From the NCBI RefSeq assembly GCF_000621505.1, contig NZ_JHYD01000025.1, positions 94,975 through 158,974 on the forward strand: a stretch of DNA of 64,000 nt, in the 5' to 3' direction. Both the position numbers and the translations under genes were made by a program. A model generated the notes under the pieces. The model ran no database searches. It was not told the DNA's origin and worked only from the letters and a program-made list of their open reading frames with translations. Positions 27,499-36,465 of the stretch are shown one piece after another (within the stretch, counting starts at the first letter, position 1; every line of letters begins with the position of its first letter). This DNA comes from Ruminiclostridium cellobioparum DSM 1351 = ATCC 15832. Its GTDB lineage: Bacteria; Bacillota; Clostridia; Acetivibrionales; DSM-1351.

Positions 27499-27919
27499 TT
27501 ATACCCACCTCCCCTAAATCACTTAATATTGTAAAATCAACGGATATTTTATCCTCTTCAATAGTTGTTGAAAGAATCTTTATTCCCTTGATATGCGGGT
27601 TGACTGAAAAAGCCTCTTCAATGTACCTCTTCACTTCACTTTTAACAAATTCCGAAGATATATTGCTGCCAATCAAATTTGCAATTTCCTGTCCATAATC
27701 CCAGCTATATGCCAGGTATTTATACCTTTCTGTTACCAAAGCCTTGTATGCCCATATTTTTAATGCCTCCAGGCCTTCTGTTACTTTCTGCCTGCCATCT
27801 TCAAATATAAAGTCATTACTCATAAAGTCCCAGGCATACTCCCTTAAAGCAGCATTATCCGTTATTTCCCGGGCTTCCTCCGCCTGCAGCCCTTCTTCTA
27901 TAGCCGGAAATATACTCAT
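27491..27919 (-). CDS. XkdS-like baseplate protein (DUF2634)
   Basis: A 142-residue gp25/DUF2634-type protein with the ALKIWAYKALVTERYKYLAYSW core typical of the family, which helps initiate sheath assembly at the baseplate. The ATG at 27919 has AAGGTGGTGAG upstream and overlaps the stop of XkdR; an in-frame start six codons earlier is less likely. Confidence 0.85.
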   Translation of the reverse strand: MSIFPAIEEGLQAEEAREITDNAALREYAWDFMSNDFIFEDGRQKVTEGLEALKIWAYKALVTERYKYLAYSWDYGQEIANLIGSNISSEFVKSEVKRYIEEAFSVNPHIKGIKILSTTIEEDKISVDFTILSDLGEVGINV

Positions 27920-28176
27920 AAACTCACCACCTTGCATATTATAAGAAATACTTTTTTATCAGCCGTAGGGAGTATCGCTACCTCATCACCGTTTTTCAAA
28001 GAACCTGTCAGATATTCCGCAGCTTTAAAATCGTCCTTATCAAGCTGCAAGCCATTGACACTGATCAACAAATCAGGAGACGGGTTTATTACTTTCCCCA
28101 GCATCACTGAAGGAGGGTTGTATATACTCCCCTCCTTCCTCATTACATCAATTATTAATTTAAAAGGATCATCCAT
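27916..28176 (-). CDS. XkdR-like tail protein (DUF2577)
   Basis: An 86-residue protein of the DUF2577 type (LGKVINPSPDLLISVNGLQLDKDDF...GDEVAILP). Its place between XkdQ and XkdS is the conserved PBSX order. It is thought to be part of the tail spike/hub complex. Confidence 0.85.
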   Translation of the reverse strand: MDDPFKLIIDVMRKEGSIYNPPSVMLGKVINPSPDLLISVNGLQLDKDDFKAAEYLTGSLKNGDEVAILPTADKKVFLIICKVVSL

Positions 28177-28186
28177 CTTCTTACCC

Positions 28187-29197
28187 TCACATGTCCCAAT
28201 GCTTGGAGATATCGGAACTTTTTTTCTTCTTTTTGCTCACAAACGTATTTTCATCCATAACTTCATCAAAATTCAATTCAAGCTGCATGGTATATGCTCC
28301 ATTTTCCCAGGTGTGGGTGTCGGAATCTATAACAAAACCCTGTATGGTGTCCGAATAAATATCCTTAATTCCAACCAGATACCCGGTTATACAGTCAACA
28401 TTCCCAACAGCGTTTACGGTTCCGGTCCTTGCAACTCCGTGAAGCATTGCCTTGGCAGCCACAGCTGGATTTGTGCCTTCTTCTTTCTGATAAACATCCT
28501 CCAGACGTCCGAAGGCTTTTACCCATTCGGCCTCAATTACCGTCCCGGATACGTTCCCATTTGCGTCAACTATTTTTACGGTATTTATCATGTCCTCGAG
28601 ACTCTCGCTATAGGTACTGTCTGTTATATCTCTGCTGTCATAAAGTACATAGTCGATTGCCAGACTGCCCTTTTGAATGACCGAAAGCTTATTATCGTCC
28701 ATTATGACCATATACTTCTTACCGTTTTGTTCGGAAGCTTTATTGTAGGCCTTCATTATTATGTCATAGCAGGTTTCACCAATGGGAATAAAGCTTTGAA
28801 TTATTCCTGTACCCGCAAATTCTCCGGCCGGTATGCCGAAATCAGCACATATACCGGCTGCTATACGTTCTGCCGTGGTTTTTTTAAAATTGTAGGAAGC
28901 TTTGTTTTTTAAAAGATATATTGCACTGTCATAAGCTGTTATTTCAAGTGCATCCCCTTTGCCTGTCCTTGTTTTTACAAATACATACCCTTGGAAAAGT
29001 ACAGTATTCCCAATTCGAAGTTCAATAATATTACCAAGTTCAACATTAACTTTCGGCAGATAATAATCGGTCGTGGATGACGCAACCGTTATATCAAGTT
29101 TTCTTGCCACCTGTGAATATGAGCCGCTCCAGGTGACGCGGGCAACAAGCTCTGTAATGTCTCTCCTGGCTTTGGAATCCTTAACGAAAATCTTCAT
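28187..29197 (-). CDS. XkdQ-like tail hub protein
   Basis: A 336-residue hub protein related to gpD/gp27. The N-terminal FVKDSKARRDITELVARVTWSG and the central DSRDITDSTYSESLEDMINTV are family hallmarks. A lysine-rich KKKKKSS stretch lies near the C terminus. It is three bases downstream of XkdP, so the genes are coupled. Confidence 0.9.
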   Translation of the reverse strand: MKIFVKDSKARRDITELVARVTWSGSYSQVARKLDITVASSTTDYYLPKVNVELGNIIELRIGNTVLFQGYVFVKTRTGKGDALEITAYDSAIYLLKNKASYNFKKTTAERIAAGICADFGIPAGEFAGTGIIQSFIPIGETCYDIIMKAYNKASEQNGKKYMVIMDDNKLSVIQKGSLAIDYVLYDSRDITDSTYSESLEDMINTVKIVDANGNVSGTVIEAEWVKAFGRLEDVYQKEEGTNPAVAAKAMLHGVARTGTVNAVGNVDCITGYLVGIKDIYSDTIQGFVIDSDTHTWENGAYTMQLELNFDEVMDENTFVSKKKKKSSDISKHWDM

Positions 29198-29199
29198 GC

Positions 29200-29814
29200 T
29201 TACACCACCAATGTCTGTCCCGGATATATCAAATCAGGGTCAGGTATTTTGTTCTTACTCACCAATATGGAGTATTTACTCCCATCCCCATATAACTTTT
29301 TTGCTATCGCCCAGAGACAATCCCCGCTTTTAACAGTGTATTTCTTTGGAATTGTTTTTTCAGCCGGTCTTTTAGCTGCCTTTGATTCAGGTGTGATTTT
29401 TGAAATGGGAGCACCAGGAAATCTGTATTCCTTTAAGCTTAGGGTAAAATATACATCTCCCGTACAATCTTTTTCTCCATAGCTGAAATTTTCTACGGCA
29501 CAGGCAAGGTTTACGTTTGTTCCTGTTATAGTAAGTCTTATGGGCCGCAGGGTATCCTTCCATTTTTTAATAAGCTCCACACAGTCATAGGGTTCGGGAA
29601 AGCCATTATATGCACAAAACGTATATTCCTGCGCCGGGAAGAAGGAGGAAATCTCAATCTCGGCCAATTTACCCCTGCCTATTACAGCAATTTCACCATA
29701 GCTGTTAATATCCAGCACATTGACATTTGTTCCATGGCTTATCTGGAATTCCTGAGGCGGCACGGGCAGCCGTAAAATATCTTCCCTGTTATTGTATGAC
29801 AACCAAAATTCCAT
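29200..29814 (-). CDS. LysM-domain tail protein (XkdP)
   Basis: A 204-residue protein with an N-terminal tail domain and a C-terminal LysM peptidoglycan-binding domain (YTVKSGDCLWAIAKKLYGDGSKY...NKIPDPDLIYPGQTLVV, residues about 155-204). In PBSX-type tails it connects the tube end to the hub and may contact the cell wall during injection. Confidence 0.92.
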   Translation of the reverse strand: MEFWLSYNNREDILRLPVPPQEFQISHGTNVNVLDINSYGEIAVIGRGKLAEIEISSFFPAQEYTFCAYNGFPEPYDCVELIKKWKDTLRPIRLTITGTNVNLACAVENFSYGEKDCTGDVYFTLSLKEYRFPGAPISKITPESKAAKRPAEKTIPKKYTVKSGDCLWAIAKKLYGDGSKYSILVSKNKIPDPDLIYPGQTLVV

Positions 29815-29816
29815 AA

Positions 29817-31745
29817 CTATACCCCTCCTGTGTTCAGGCTGTATTTATACAGCTTTAAAGCCAATCTTTCGGTGACTTTCTCTATGTCGGCCTCTTCTCT
29901 TATTACCAGATGGTCGGCAAGCTTTGCTATGTTTATGGAGAACCCTGCCGTTTTGTTGGCTTCCTGCTTTGTGAGTACCCTCTCCCCCTCATGCAGCAGT
30001 GCCGGATAATTGTTGTATGGCACCCTGCCGACACCAAATGCATACGGCATAGCCTTTGAGCTTTTTATGTAGGATTCATAGATGCTTCCATTGCCTAACG
30101 AACTGGATTTTTTCATTTGCTCGGCTTCATTGATCTCTTTTCCCATGTCCTCTACCAGGCTTGAGGCTTTCCCGTCCGCAGACCCAAATAGTCTGCTGCC
30201 TATGCCTTTAAGCATCCCTCCGAACATTGTCCAGCCGACTTTAAATCCAATTTCGGAAAATCTGGGATAGTTTTTGAACAATGCTTCTATCAGAATTTCC
30301 ACAGCCTTATCCGCCATGTTTGAAAAGATCTCATATATCTTGCTTCCGCCCTCTCCATCAAACCATGCTTTTATTGAGGTATATATCTTGTCCAGGATCA
30401 TTTTGATTTTCTCTCCAAAATCCACTTTTTGAAACTGCTCATCGCCAAATAGCTTTTCAAAAAAGTTTACCAGCCGGTCCGCATTGTTTCCGAGAAATTC
30501 TCCTATGGATTTCCCAACATTCTGGATATTCTGCCTAAACAAATCCATTCCGGTTCCGTTTTTGGTCAGCTTGTCGGTAAACCTTTGAAGACTTGGCAAT
30601 ATACCCTGCCTTATCCCTTCCCCGAAGGATCCCAATATATTTAAGGTTACAAACTTCTTTATATTTCCGAGCGTGGCTAAAAACGTTCTTGACTGCTTCT
30701 CCATATTACCGCTGAAATCCTGTCTCATACCGTTCCGGATTGCTCTGATGGCCTTATCAGCGGGTAATAACCCTTCTTCTGCAAGATTTTTTGCCTGGTC
30801 AGCCGACTTTTCTATCCCCTTAGCCACATATTCCCATGCATCAATTCCGTTGTCGGCCAGCATATCCATTTCCTGGGCCGATACCTTTCCTTTTCTCTGC
30901 ATCTGTCCCAGGGCATTGATTATATTGTCAACACCTTCCTGACCTTTGCCGGTACCTGCAGCCGCATCTCCGGCGTCCTGCAGCAGGCTTATCATGTCAT
31001 TCTGTTTAAACCCCTTTAAAAGCGCAGCTTGAGTTGTCCTGGCCAGATCCGAAAATTCAAACGGTGATTTTATGGAGAAATCCTTTAAATCCTCCATCAT
31101 TTTCTGCCCATTTTTGCTGTTTTTGAGCATCATTTCAAATACCGTTTGCGTCTGCTCCATCTCACCAGCAATATTAAGCATCGATATACCTGCATTTGCA
31201 GCACTGTTTACGACTCCTGTCACATAATTAAAGATATTCAGAAGGTTGCCGGCAATCCCTTTTATGGGATCAAATATTGATTCTCCGCTTCCGGACGATG
31301 ATTTTCCTTCGCTTGCCAGAGCTGTTTTTTTATTTTCTGCCGACATACCTTGAAGGTCTATTTCCTTCTTGTTGACTTTATCCATATCAGCATCCAATTT
31401 TTTAATGTTTCTCTCTAAGTTTTTTATTTCCTTATTTGCACCATCAGTGGAAAATTGCAGCTTGATTTTTCTTGAAACTGCATCATGAATTCTCTTCTTC
31501 ATCGCATCAGAGTGTCTGCCTGTTTTATCAAATTCCTTTTGCGCATCCCTTAGGGTATTTGTCAGATTCTTTCCTGCCGCCTTTGTATCAATTTTCAACT
31601 GCAATTTATTTGAGTAAAGCATACCCAATTGTTTGTATAGCTCCTGACTCTCCCTCTGGAAATTTTTTTGCTGTTTCATCATGTTATTAAGCGCCTGTGT
31701 AAAATTGTCTTTCAGCGCAAATATGCTCTTTACTTCATCTGCCAC
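29817..31745 (-). CDS. Tail tape-measure protein
   Basis: Sets tail length and occupies the tube lumen. The 642-residue chain has coiled-coil N-terminal 160 residues, the tape_meas domain (SIKSPFEFSDLARTTQALL-type segment near 225 and QMQRKGKVSAQEMDMLADNG near 275), hydrophobic stretches and the PALLHEGERVLTKQEAN motif near 590. A GTG start has AAAGGAGGTGA upstream. At about 0.15 nm per residue, the established rule of thumb, the tail would be near 95 nm, a short contractile tail. Confidence 0.92.
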   Translation of the reverse strand: MADEVKSIFALKDNFTQALNNMMKQQKNFQRESQELYKQLGMLYSNKLQLKIDTKAAGKNLTNTLRDAQKEFDKTGRHSDAMKKRIHDAVSRKIKLQFSTDGANKEIKNLERNIKKLDADMDKVNKKEIDLQGMSAENKKTALASEGKSSSGSGESIFDPIKGIAGNLLNIFNYVTGVVNSAANAGISMLNIAGEMEQTQTVFEMMLKNSKNGQKMMEDLKDFSIKSPFEFSDLARTTQAALLKGFKQNDMISLLQDAGDAAAGTGKGQEGVDNIINALGQMQRKGKVSAQEMDMLADNGIDAWEYVAKGIEKSADQAKNLAEEGLLPADKAIRAIRNGMRQDFSGNMEKQSRTFLATLGNIKKFVTLNILGSFGEGIRQGILPSLQRFTDKLTKNGTGMDLFRQNIQNVGKSIGEFLGNNADRLVNFFEKLFGDEQFQKVDFGEKIKMILDKIYTSIKAWFDGEGGSKIYEIFSNMADKAVEILIEALFKNYPRFSEIGFKVGWTMFGGMLKGIGSRLFGSADGKASSLVEDMGKEINEAEQMKKSSSLGNGSIYESYIKSSKAMPYAFGVGRVPYNNYPALLHEGERVLTKQEANKTAGFSINIAKLADHLVIREEADIEKVTERLALKLYKYSLNTGGV

Positions 31746-31759
31746 AATGTCACCTCCTT

Positions 31760-31936
31760 TTAAAGAACGTTTATATAAGAATTCTTTTCATCCTCTATTT
31801 CCTGCCTGGCAAACGCATCTATTACCATCCAATCAGCCTCGGACTGGTTCCAGAAGACAGATGGACGAATACTTTTGTCTTTTTTCCAGCAATAGTACAT
31901 TAAGCTGGTCCGTCCATCCGTCCTTATCAGTTTTTT
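31760..31936 (-). CDS. -1 frame extension of the tail assembly chaperone
   Basis: From the A AAA AAC site the minus-1 frame stays open for about 57 codons: LIRTDGRTSLMYYCWKKDK, then IRPSVFWNQSEADWMVIDAF and a Glu-rich tail to the TAA at 31760. The composition (aromatic and acidic, YxxNxS-type) matches the short second reading frames that follow the first chaperone frame in siphovirus and myovirus tails. An internal ATG (MYYCWKK) has no ribosome site, so expression by ribosomal frameshifting is the better model. Confidence 0.75.
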   Translation of the reverse strand, partial: KKLIRTDGRTSLMYYCWKKDKSIRPSVFWNQSEADWMVIDAFARQEIEDEKNSYINVL

Positions 31937-32319
31937 ATTTCTTGTACCGTATCTCCTCCGAAGCCGGACAGTTCAGATATGATTTCAAATATCCTGTTTA
32001 TTTCTCCCGGACGCAGCAGCTTTTTAACCAGTTCTTTGGGTGTTGCAGCCTTAAACCTGCCCATCAGCTCGTCGCTTTTAAAGTTGGGGTTTTTTACACC
32101 TTCAATGATGGTGAATATCTGCAGTTCAAGTGTATCGATTTCATCCCCGTTTGTTGCACTTTCCTTTATCTGAACGTATTTGTCCATTGACAGACTGCAG
32201 CAGGTGAATACCACCTTTTCTCCGGTTTCTTCAGAGAGCCTTTTCATTTCAATATCCCTGGTCGATGCCTCAAGCCTGCTTTCATCCATTGTCAGTAAAA
32301 TATCCATTACATTTTTCAT
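31927..32319 (-). CDS. XkdN-like tail assembly chaperone
   Basis: A 130-residue alpha-helical protein between tube and tape-measure genes, the position of XkdN/gpG-type chaperones that coat the tape measure. Typical segments are MDILLTMDESRLEASTRDIE and LEIQIFTIIEG-like IDTLELQIFTII. The last codons before TGA are ATA AAA AAC, forming a canonical -1 slippery heptamer, so a fraction of ribosomes should make a longer fusion. Confidence 0.85.
   Translation of the reverse strand: MKNVMDILLTMDESRLEASTRDIEMKRLSEETGEKVVFTCCSLSMDKYVQIKESATNGDEIDTLELQIFTIIEGVKNPNFKSDELMGRFKAATPKELVKKLLRPGEINRIFEIISELSGFGGDTVQEIKN
31930..31936 (-). promoter_or_regulatory. Programmed -1 ribosomal frameshift site
   Basis: The heptamer A AAA AAC in the zero frame, immediately followed by the TGA stop, is among the most efficient bacterial -1 slip sites. 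Confidence 0.75.
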
Positions 32320-32378
32320 TGTCTTTCCCTCCGTTTTATATAAAGTTCAATAAAGGGACGGATTATCCGTCCCTCTTA

Positions 32379-32807
32379 TTATTGTGGTGCTACCACGTCC
32401 ATAAAGTAGAAATCTTCAAATGTGAAAGGGCAGTCAACTTCCCCATTTTTCTGAGCGGCCCAATCCGCAAGGGTCAAATCATCGAATGAAGCATTTCTCA
32501 GCACTATTCTTTCGGCACCGTATGCAGCCGGGTCTGCCAGCTTTGAAACAATAGTGACCTTGATATCCTGACCTGTTCTTATAAGAGTCCCGATCTTTAT
32601 TGCCATACGTGAGTTAACCTTATTTAACTTCATAGAGCCTTTACCTTCCCATCCGGATAATTTTTTACCCGGCGTAGCTCTGCCGCACATGGGAACGTCT
32701 TCTTTTTTAATATCAATTTTTGCCTGAAGAGCAGTGCATTCGGAAATTTTCTCTCCATCCATCCAAACCTCTCCCCAGCTTCCGTTCATTACTTTTGATG
32801 CATCCAT
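32379..32807 (-). CDS. Tail tube protein (XkdM)
   Basis: A 142-residue XkdM/YqbM-family tube protein. It begins DASKVMNGSWGEVWMDGEKI and contains the EDVPMCGRATPGKKLSGWEGKG segment characteristic of the family. It forms the inner tube on which the sheath contracts and follows the sheath gene directly. Confidence 0.92.
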   Translation of the reverse strand: MDASKVMNGSWGEVWMDGEKISECTALQAKIDIKKEDVPMCGRATPGKKLSGWEGKGSMKLNKVNSRMAIKIGTLIRTGQDIKVTIVSKLADPAAYGAERIVLRNASFDDLTLADWAAQKNGEVDCPFTFEDFYFMDVVAPQ

Positions 32808-32833
32808 CTGTCAGTCACCTCTTCTCCTCTTCT

Positions 32834-33904
32834 TTATATAGCCATTACCAGTGATATATCCTCAATGGCATCCAGCGGTTTTATAGCCCCTCCCAGGAAT
32901 ACCTTGTCGTTAGTGTTGTACTCCTTTACTTCCTGGTCGCTAAGGTTATCTGTATTTACTCCGATTGATTTCAGATATATCTTCTGGGCAGTGATATCTA
33001 TATTGGCTGAATTTTCAGCATTGCCGTCCAATAGCTGGTCTGCTGCAAGACCTTCCAGATAACCGTTAATTGCTGTAATAAGAAGTACCTTGTTATCATA
33101 GCTGTTGGGGTACTTGCCTATGTAACTGTCCTCGGCCGTCCTCTTTATATCACTGTAGATCAGATCAAGAATATCAATTATTTTGACCTTTTTGTAAACC
33201 TCGCCTTTGTCTGCGGTAGTAGATACAAGTGAATTTACCGCTCTTGCCACCTTTACCTTCTCACCGTCGTTGAATATCTCAAATTTACCGCTGTCAATGG
33301 CGGTATCCAGCTGTGTTTTGGTAAGCCTTGGTGAAACATCGGTAACTTCGGGCAGCACCTGGAATGTAGCTGATATGTTGAGCGGTGTTCCTGCCAGCAG
33401 CCCGGCTATACGCGGAGCATACTCCACATTGGTGTATGATACGGAACCGGCTTTTATTGTCCCTGTTGTAAAGTTTATAATCCCTTCGTGATCTGCCGCT
33501 ATTCCCGGTAAAACAGCCTTTACCTTTTTGTTCAGGCTCTCTCTGAGAGATTTTGTCCAGGCTGCAATTCCCGCCATCTCATCTGCCTCTATGCCCACTA
33601 CCGCCAGGTAGTCCCACTTGGCCGTTTCTAGATATGCCTGTGCCTCTGTGTAATCTGTACTTGCTAAAGGCTGTACATAAATAAGTACTTTTGACGGAGG
33701 CTTGACTCCCCCGGTAAACGCCAACTGAATGGCAGCCTTGTTGGCATCGGACAGATCAGAAGGTGTATCTGCAACCGTCAGGAGTTCCTTAAAGCCATTA
33801 TTTGTGCTGTCCTTCATGATTAGCGCAACTATGCCCCTCTCTCCTCTTTTTATTGCACTTACTGCTGCTGATTTAAATGCTATGCTGATGTTAGGTAATC
33901 CCAT
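32834..33904 (-). CDS. Contractile tail sheath protein (XkdK)
   Basis: A 356-residue sheath protein of the XkdK type. The start LPNISIAFKSAAVSAIKRGERG and the C-terminal LGGAIKPLDAIEDISLVMAI are typical of clostridial sheath proteins. Its presence shows that the particle is a contractile (R-type or myovirus-like) tail. Confidence 0.93.
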   Translation of the reverse strand: MGLPNISIAFKSAAVSAIKRGERGIVALIMKDSTNNGFKELLTVADTPSDLSDANKAAIQLAFTGGVKPPSKVLIYVQPLASTDYTEAQAYLETAKWDYLAVVGIEADEMAGIAAWTKSLRESLNKKVKAVLPGIAADHEGIINFTTGTIKAGSVSYTNVEYAPRIAGLLAGTPLNISATFQVLPEVTDVSPRLTKTQLDTAIDSGKFEIFNDGEKVKVARAVNSLVSTTADKGEVYKKVKIIDILDLIYSDIKRTAEDSYIGKYPNSYDNKVLLITAINGYLEGLAADQLLDGNAENSANIDITAQKIYLKSIGVNTDNLSDQEVKEYNTNDKVFLGGAIKPLDAIEDISLVMAI

Positions 33905-33908
33905 CTTT

Positions 33909-34364
33909 TTAATCCTCCTTTACATTTATTATGATTTCTTTTGCTTTCTGCAGATTTTGTGTATTTTCTTCTCTTAAATTGAAGTATTCAAAATCCACAG
34001 TAAAATTGACCCTGTTTTCCCTTAGTTCCGCCCTGAAGCCTTGCTCCGAAAGCTTTATCATCTGATTTTTTACCGGTATATACCCATTCTTGAAAAGGCT
34101 TTTTACAGTTTCATATACACTTGACTTTTCGGCTATCCCAGTGATTCCGTAAGCATTTTGTGTTCCAAAATATATAATCTGAAAGGATGACCGCTCCTTT
34201 GTTGTTGATCTGTTGGAATCCTCCCAGGTATCAGATATTAACTGAATATAAAAAGAAGGTCTTTTAAAGTTTTGGGGTATATTGTCTATATAAAAACTAT
34301 GCTCAGGAAATGCGGACAGCAGAGAAATATTTATTGCATCCATGATATCTTCAATTGTTATCAT
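33909..34364 (-). CDS. Tail completion/terminator-like protein (YqbJ type)
   Basis: A 151-residue protein starting MITIEDIMDAINISLLSAFP. The position just before the sheath gene and the overall layout match YqbJ/XkdJ-type proteins that cap the tail tube at the head-proximal end. The ATG overlaps the stop of the upstream gene (TAATG). Confidence 0.72.
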   Translation of the reverse strand: MITIEDIMDAINISLLSAFPEHSFYIDNIPQNFKRPSFYIQLISDTWEDSNRSTTKERSSFQIIYFGTQNAYGITGIAEKSSVYETVKSLFKNGYIPVKNQMIKLSEQGFRAELRENRVNFTVDFEYFNLREENTQNLQKAKEIIINVKED

Positions 34365-34726
34365 TAAACACTCCTTTTCAAAGAAATGCCGCATTCCAGA
34401 TGACCCCGGACTTTGTACGGAATTGAAGCAATGTACTTTTCCGAACCTGTCAATATGACCTCTTTGGTCTTTTCGTCGACTGTTACCGGCATACATACAA
34501 TATCTCCTGCTTTTATGTCCATTTCCCCAGGACCGTACAAAACCAGTTCCATGCTTATTTCTGCCTGAGGAGTCTCCTGCCTGTAGCTTCCCCTCTTCTT
34601 CCACGGCCATGGCAGGCTTGTACAGCACGGATAAGGTCCTTTTTGAATTGTGGCAGTATCAGGCCGGTTTAAATATCCGGTACCCGTCACATTCCTGTAA
34701 ATAATGCATTTTTGATTGTATCTCAT
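34364..34726 (-). CDS. YqbH/XkdH-like connector protein (DUF3599)
   Basis: A 120-residue protein (YNQKCIIYRNVTGTGYLNR...GDIVCMPVTVDEKTKEVI) of the type found between head and tail genes in PBSX-like elements. It is coupled to its neighbours on both sides. It is retained although no head genes are present. Confidence 0.65.
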   Translation of the reverse strand: MRYNQKCIIYRNVTGTGYLNRPDTATIQKGPYPCCTSLPWPWKKRGSYRQETPQAEISMELVLYGPGEMDIKAGDIVCMPVTVDEKTKEVILTGSEKYIASIPYKVRGHLECGISLKRSV

Positions 34727-34731
34727 CCTCT

Positions 34732-35319
34732 TCAGCCCCTTTTTTTGTACAGGTCAAGTATAAGTTTTATGGAAGCCGGGATATCGTTCAGATATTTCTC
34801 GGCAAAATCTCCCGACCTGCGCTCTGCCAGTCCTTCAGCATCCCTGTTCAGATATTTCATTGTTGTCAGGTCAATGCATGCACCTTCCAGGTCATATGGC
34901 AGGGTTCTGGGCCGTTCTTCCGACTGGTCCTTTGGAAGAATGTATCCCGACTCATACTTCACCAATATATTTCTTCTGTCGCTTGCAGGCCAGCCAAGCT
35001 CCCGGAATAAAACAGCTGTACCCGCCTCATTGTTATTCTCGGTATCCAACTCCCGTATGTCTATTTCGTTTCCTTCTACAAGTACCGACAGCACCTCTCC
35101 CGCCGGATAATGCCTGAGCGGCAAAGTGTCGCTTCCTGTTCCCGCAAGCTTTTCTTCCCTTATCTCATTATTGAATTTTCTTCCCGTATAGGTTTCAATG
35201 AATTGTGAAACCTCGTTGATTTTTTGGTTTATAAGGTCATCGTTTATGTCAATCAGGCACCCGTTAAGATTACTTTTTACTGCTGCGGCAGTTGTTAATG
35301 CATTGCTGGCTAATTCCAT
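34732..35319 (-). CDS. YqbG/XkdG-region head-tail connector-like protein (DUF3199)
   Basis: A 195-residue helical protein with a gp6/YqbG-like connector layout (LNGCLIDINDDLINQKINEV and FIETYTGRKFNNEI). The ATG at 35319 has GGGAGGTGA five bases upstream; a GTG nine bases earlier lies inside that ribosome site. It is the first structural gene of the late operon. Confidence 0.68.
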   Translation of the reverse strand: MELASNALTTAAAVKSNLNGCLIDINDDLINQKINEVSQFIETYTGRKFNNEIREEKLAGTGSDTLPLRHYPAGEVLSVLVEGNEIDIRELDTENNNEAGTAVLFRELGWPASDRRNILVKYESGYILPKDQSEERPRTLPYDLEGACIDLTTMKYLNRDAEGLAERRSGDFAEKYLNDIPASIKLILDLYKKRG

Positions 35320-35328
35320 GTTTATCAC

Positions 35329-35747
35329 CTCCCAGCGGTTTTAGTTCTTTGTTCCCTTACTGTTCATCCCCGGTAACAGAACATAATTCTTTTAATGGCG
35401 TTCCCGGTCTATGCGGCTTTCAATTATTAATTAATTTTTAAGACTTTTTTCATTTTCTTTCTCCTCCTTTTTATTTTTTCGAGCTCAAGCTTTTCTGATC
35501 AGTTCTATATTTAATAAAGCTGAATTATTATCCTCAGCCGGGGATGCATTTGCAATTGTTTCTTTAGCCTTGCAGGTTTACCATTTATTCACTGCGGCTC
35601 AGCAGTTATATTCATTGTTCGAATTTTTGAGCAGCAAAAAGGAGAGTATGTTTCAACTCTCCTGAACACGCTGTTTATACGCTGCTTTCGTGTGAAAATA
35701 TATTTTTTGATAATACAATTATATAGCTTTTGATGTGCTAATGGGTG
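35329..35747. other. Gap upstream of the tail operon where head genes would be expected
   Basis: In PBSX/skin-type elements capsid, portal and terminase genes occupy this position. Here 420 AT-rich bases hold only a terminator and a tiny ORF at 35427-35453 (MKKVLKIN) with a strong AAAGGAGGAG site seven bases before its ATG. The tiny ORF looks like the start of a deleted gene. Confidence 0.55.
35635..35663 (-). terminator. Terminator after the late-regulator gene
   Basis: A perfect 8-bp stem AGGAGAGT/ACTCTCCT followed on the minus strand by TTTTT, between the sigma-like regulator gene and the tail genes. It may be the site at which late transcription is controlled. Confidence 0.8.
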
Positions 35748-36179
35748 CTAATCATTTATACTTTTCATAAATTTATCATGCTTCAATCTTACCGAGGATG
35801 TTCCATAGTTCATACACTGCCCTATCTGTTCCCATATAAGCCCGTCTATATATTTGTATGTAAGTATCTGTCTTAAATCACTGTCATCAATACTTTGTAT
35901 GAAATCTATAGCCTCATCGATCCTGCCGTAAAGTTCATGATATTTATCACTGATCTTCTTTCCTATTGCATCTCTCTTCCTGATACATTCTTCAGACATT
36001 TGTTCACAGCCGACAAGGGTAAATGACCGGGGCAAATATGGAAATTGTGCCATACTCCCCCTGACCCTGTCAGTGACGATTGTCTCATTATCTCCATAGT
36101 TTAATTCCCTGAGTTTTTCTCTAAGCTGTTCCACTTCTCTTTTCAATTTTATAATTTCATTGAGCCGTTCTTTAGTCAT
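35748..36179 (-). CDS. Sigma-70-like late transcription regulator (DUF1492/ArpU type)
   Basis: A 143-residue protein with an N-terminal coiled coil and a C-terminal sigma region 4-like helix-turn-helix (LRQILTYKYIDGLIWEQIGQ then MNYGTSSVRLKHDKFMKSI). Proteins of this type act as late-gene activators in clostridial phages and correspond in role to PBSX Xpf. It is the only gene between the switch region and the tail operon, so it probably activates the tail genes. Confidence 0.82.
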   Translation of the reverse strand: MTKERLNEIIKLKREVEQLREKLRELNYGDNETIVTDRVRGSMAQFPYLPRSFTLVGCEQMSEECIRKRDAIGKKISDKYHELYGRIDEAIDFIQSIDDSDLRQILTYKYIDGLIWEQIGQCMNYGTSSVRLKHDKFMKSIND

Positions 36180-36267
36180 AGCTTCCTCCTAATAATGTTT
36201 GCAATATATCCCCGGTACACTAATTTTCATGGTCGGTATTATTATTTTAATTTTAGAGCTAAAAGCA

Positions 36268-36296
36268 TTGACAAGCATTAGACTATGGTCTATGAT
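36268..36296 (+). promoter_or_regulatory. Possible promoter containing a repressor palindrome
   Basis: TTGACA at 36268-36273 and TATGAT at 36291-36296 are 17 bases apart. Their spacer contains the palindrome TAGACTATGGTCTA (36279-36292), which resembles the operator at 36408. Confidence 0.5.
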
Positions 36297-36401
36297 GGAT
36301 GTATGCCCTTTTCCATTTGCAGCAATAATCTTGTTGCCAGGGTACTGTATTTAATTATTTTTTTATAATACAATTTTGTCGATTTATTTAGCTATAGAAA
36401 T

Positions 36402-36436
36402 ATTATATAGACTGTAGACTAATAAGTCAATATAAT
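36402..36436. promoter_or_regulatory. Overlapping divergent promoters and operator of the tail-element switch
   Basis: Leftward: TTGACT at 36425-36430 and TATAAT at 36402-36407 on the minus strand, exactly 17 bases apart. Rightward: TAGACT at 36408-36413 and TATAAT at 36431-36436, also 17 bases apart, placing the start about 20 bases before the repressor ATG. The shared spacer contains TAGACTGTAGACTA (36408-36421), the likely repressor operator. Confidence 0.65.
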
Positions 36437-36465
36437 TTCCAAATATCTTAGATTGGAGTCTATAT

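Noticed and set aside
27932..28912. 326-codon plus-strand ORF
   Set aside because: It is antisense to the XkdQ and XkdR genes, has no ribosome site and no recognisable motif; a shadow frame.
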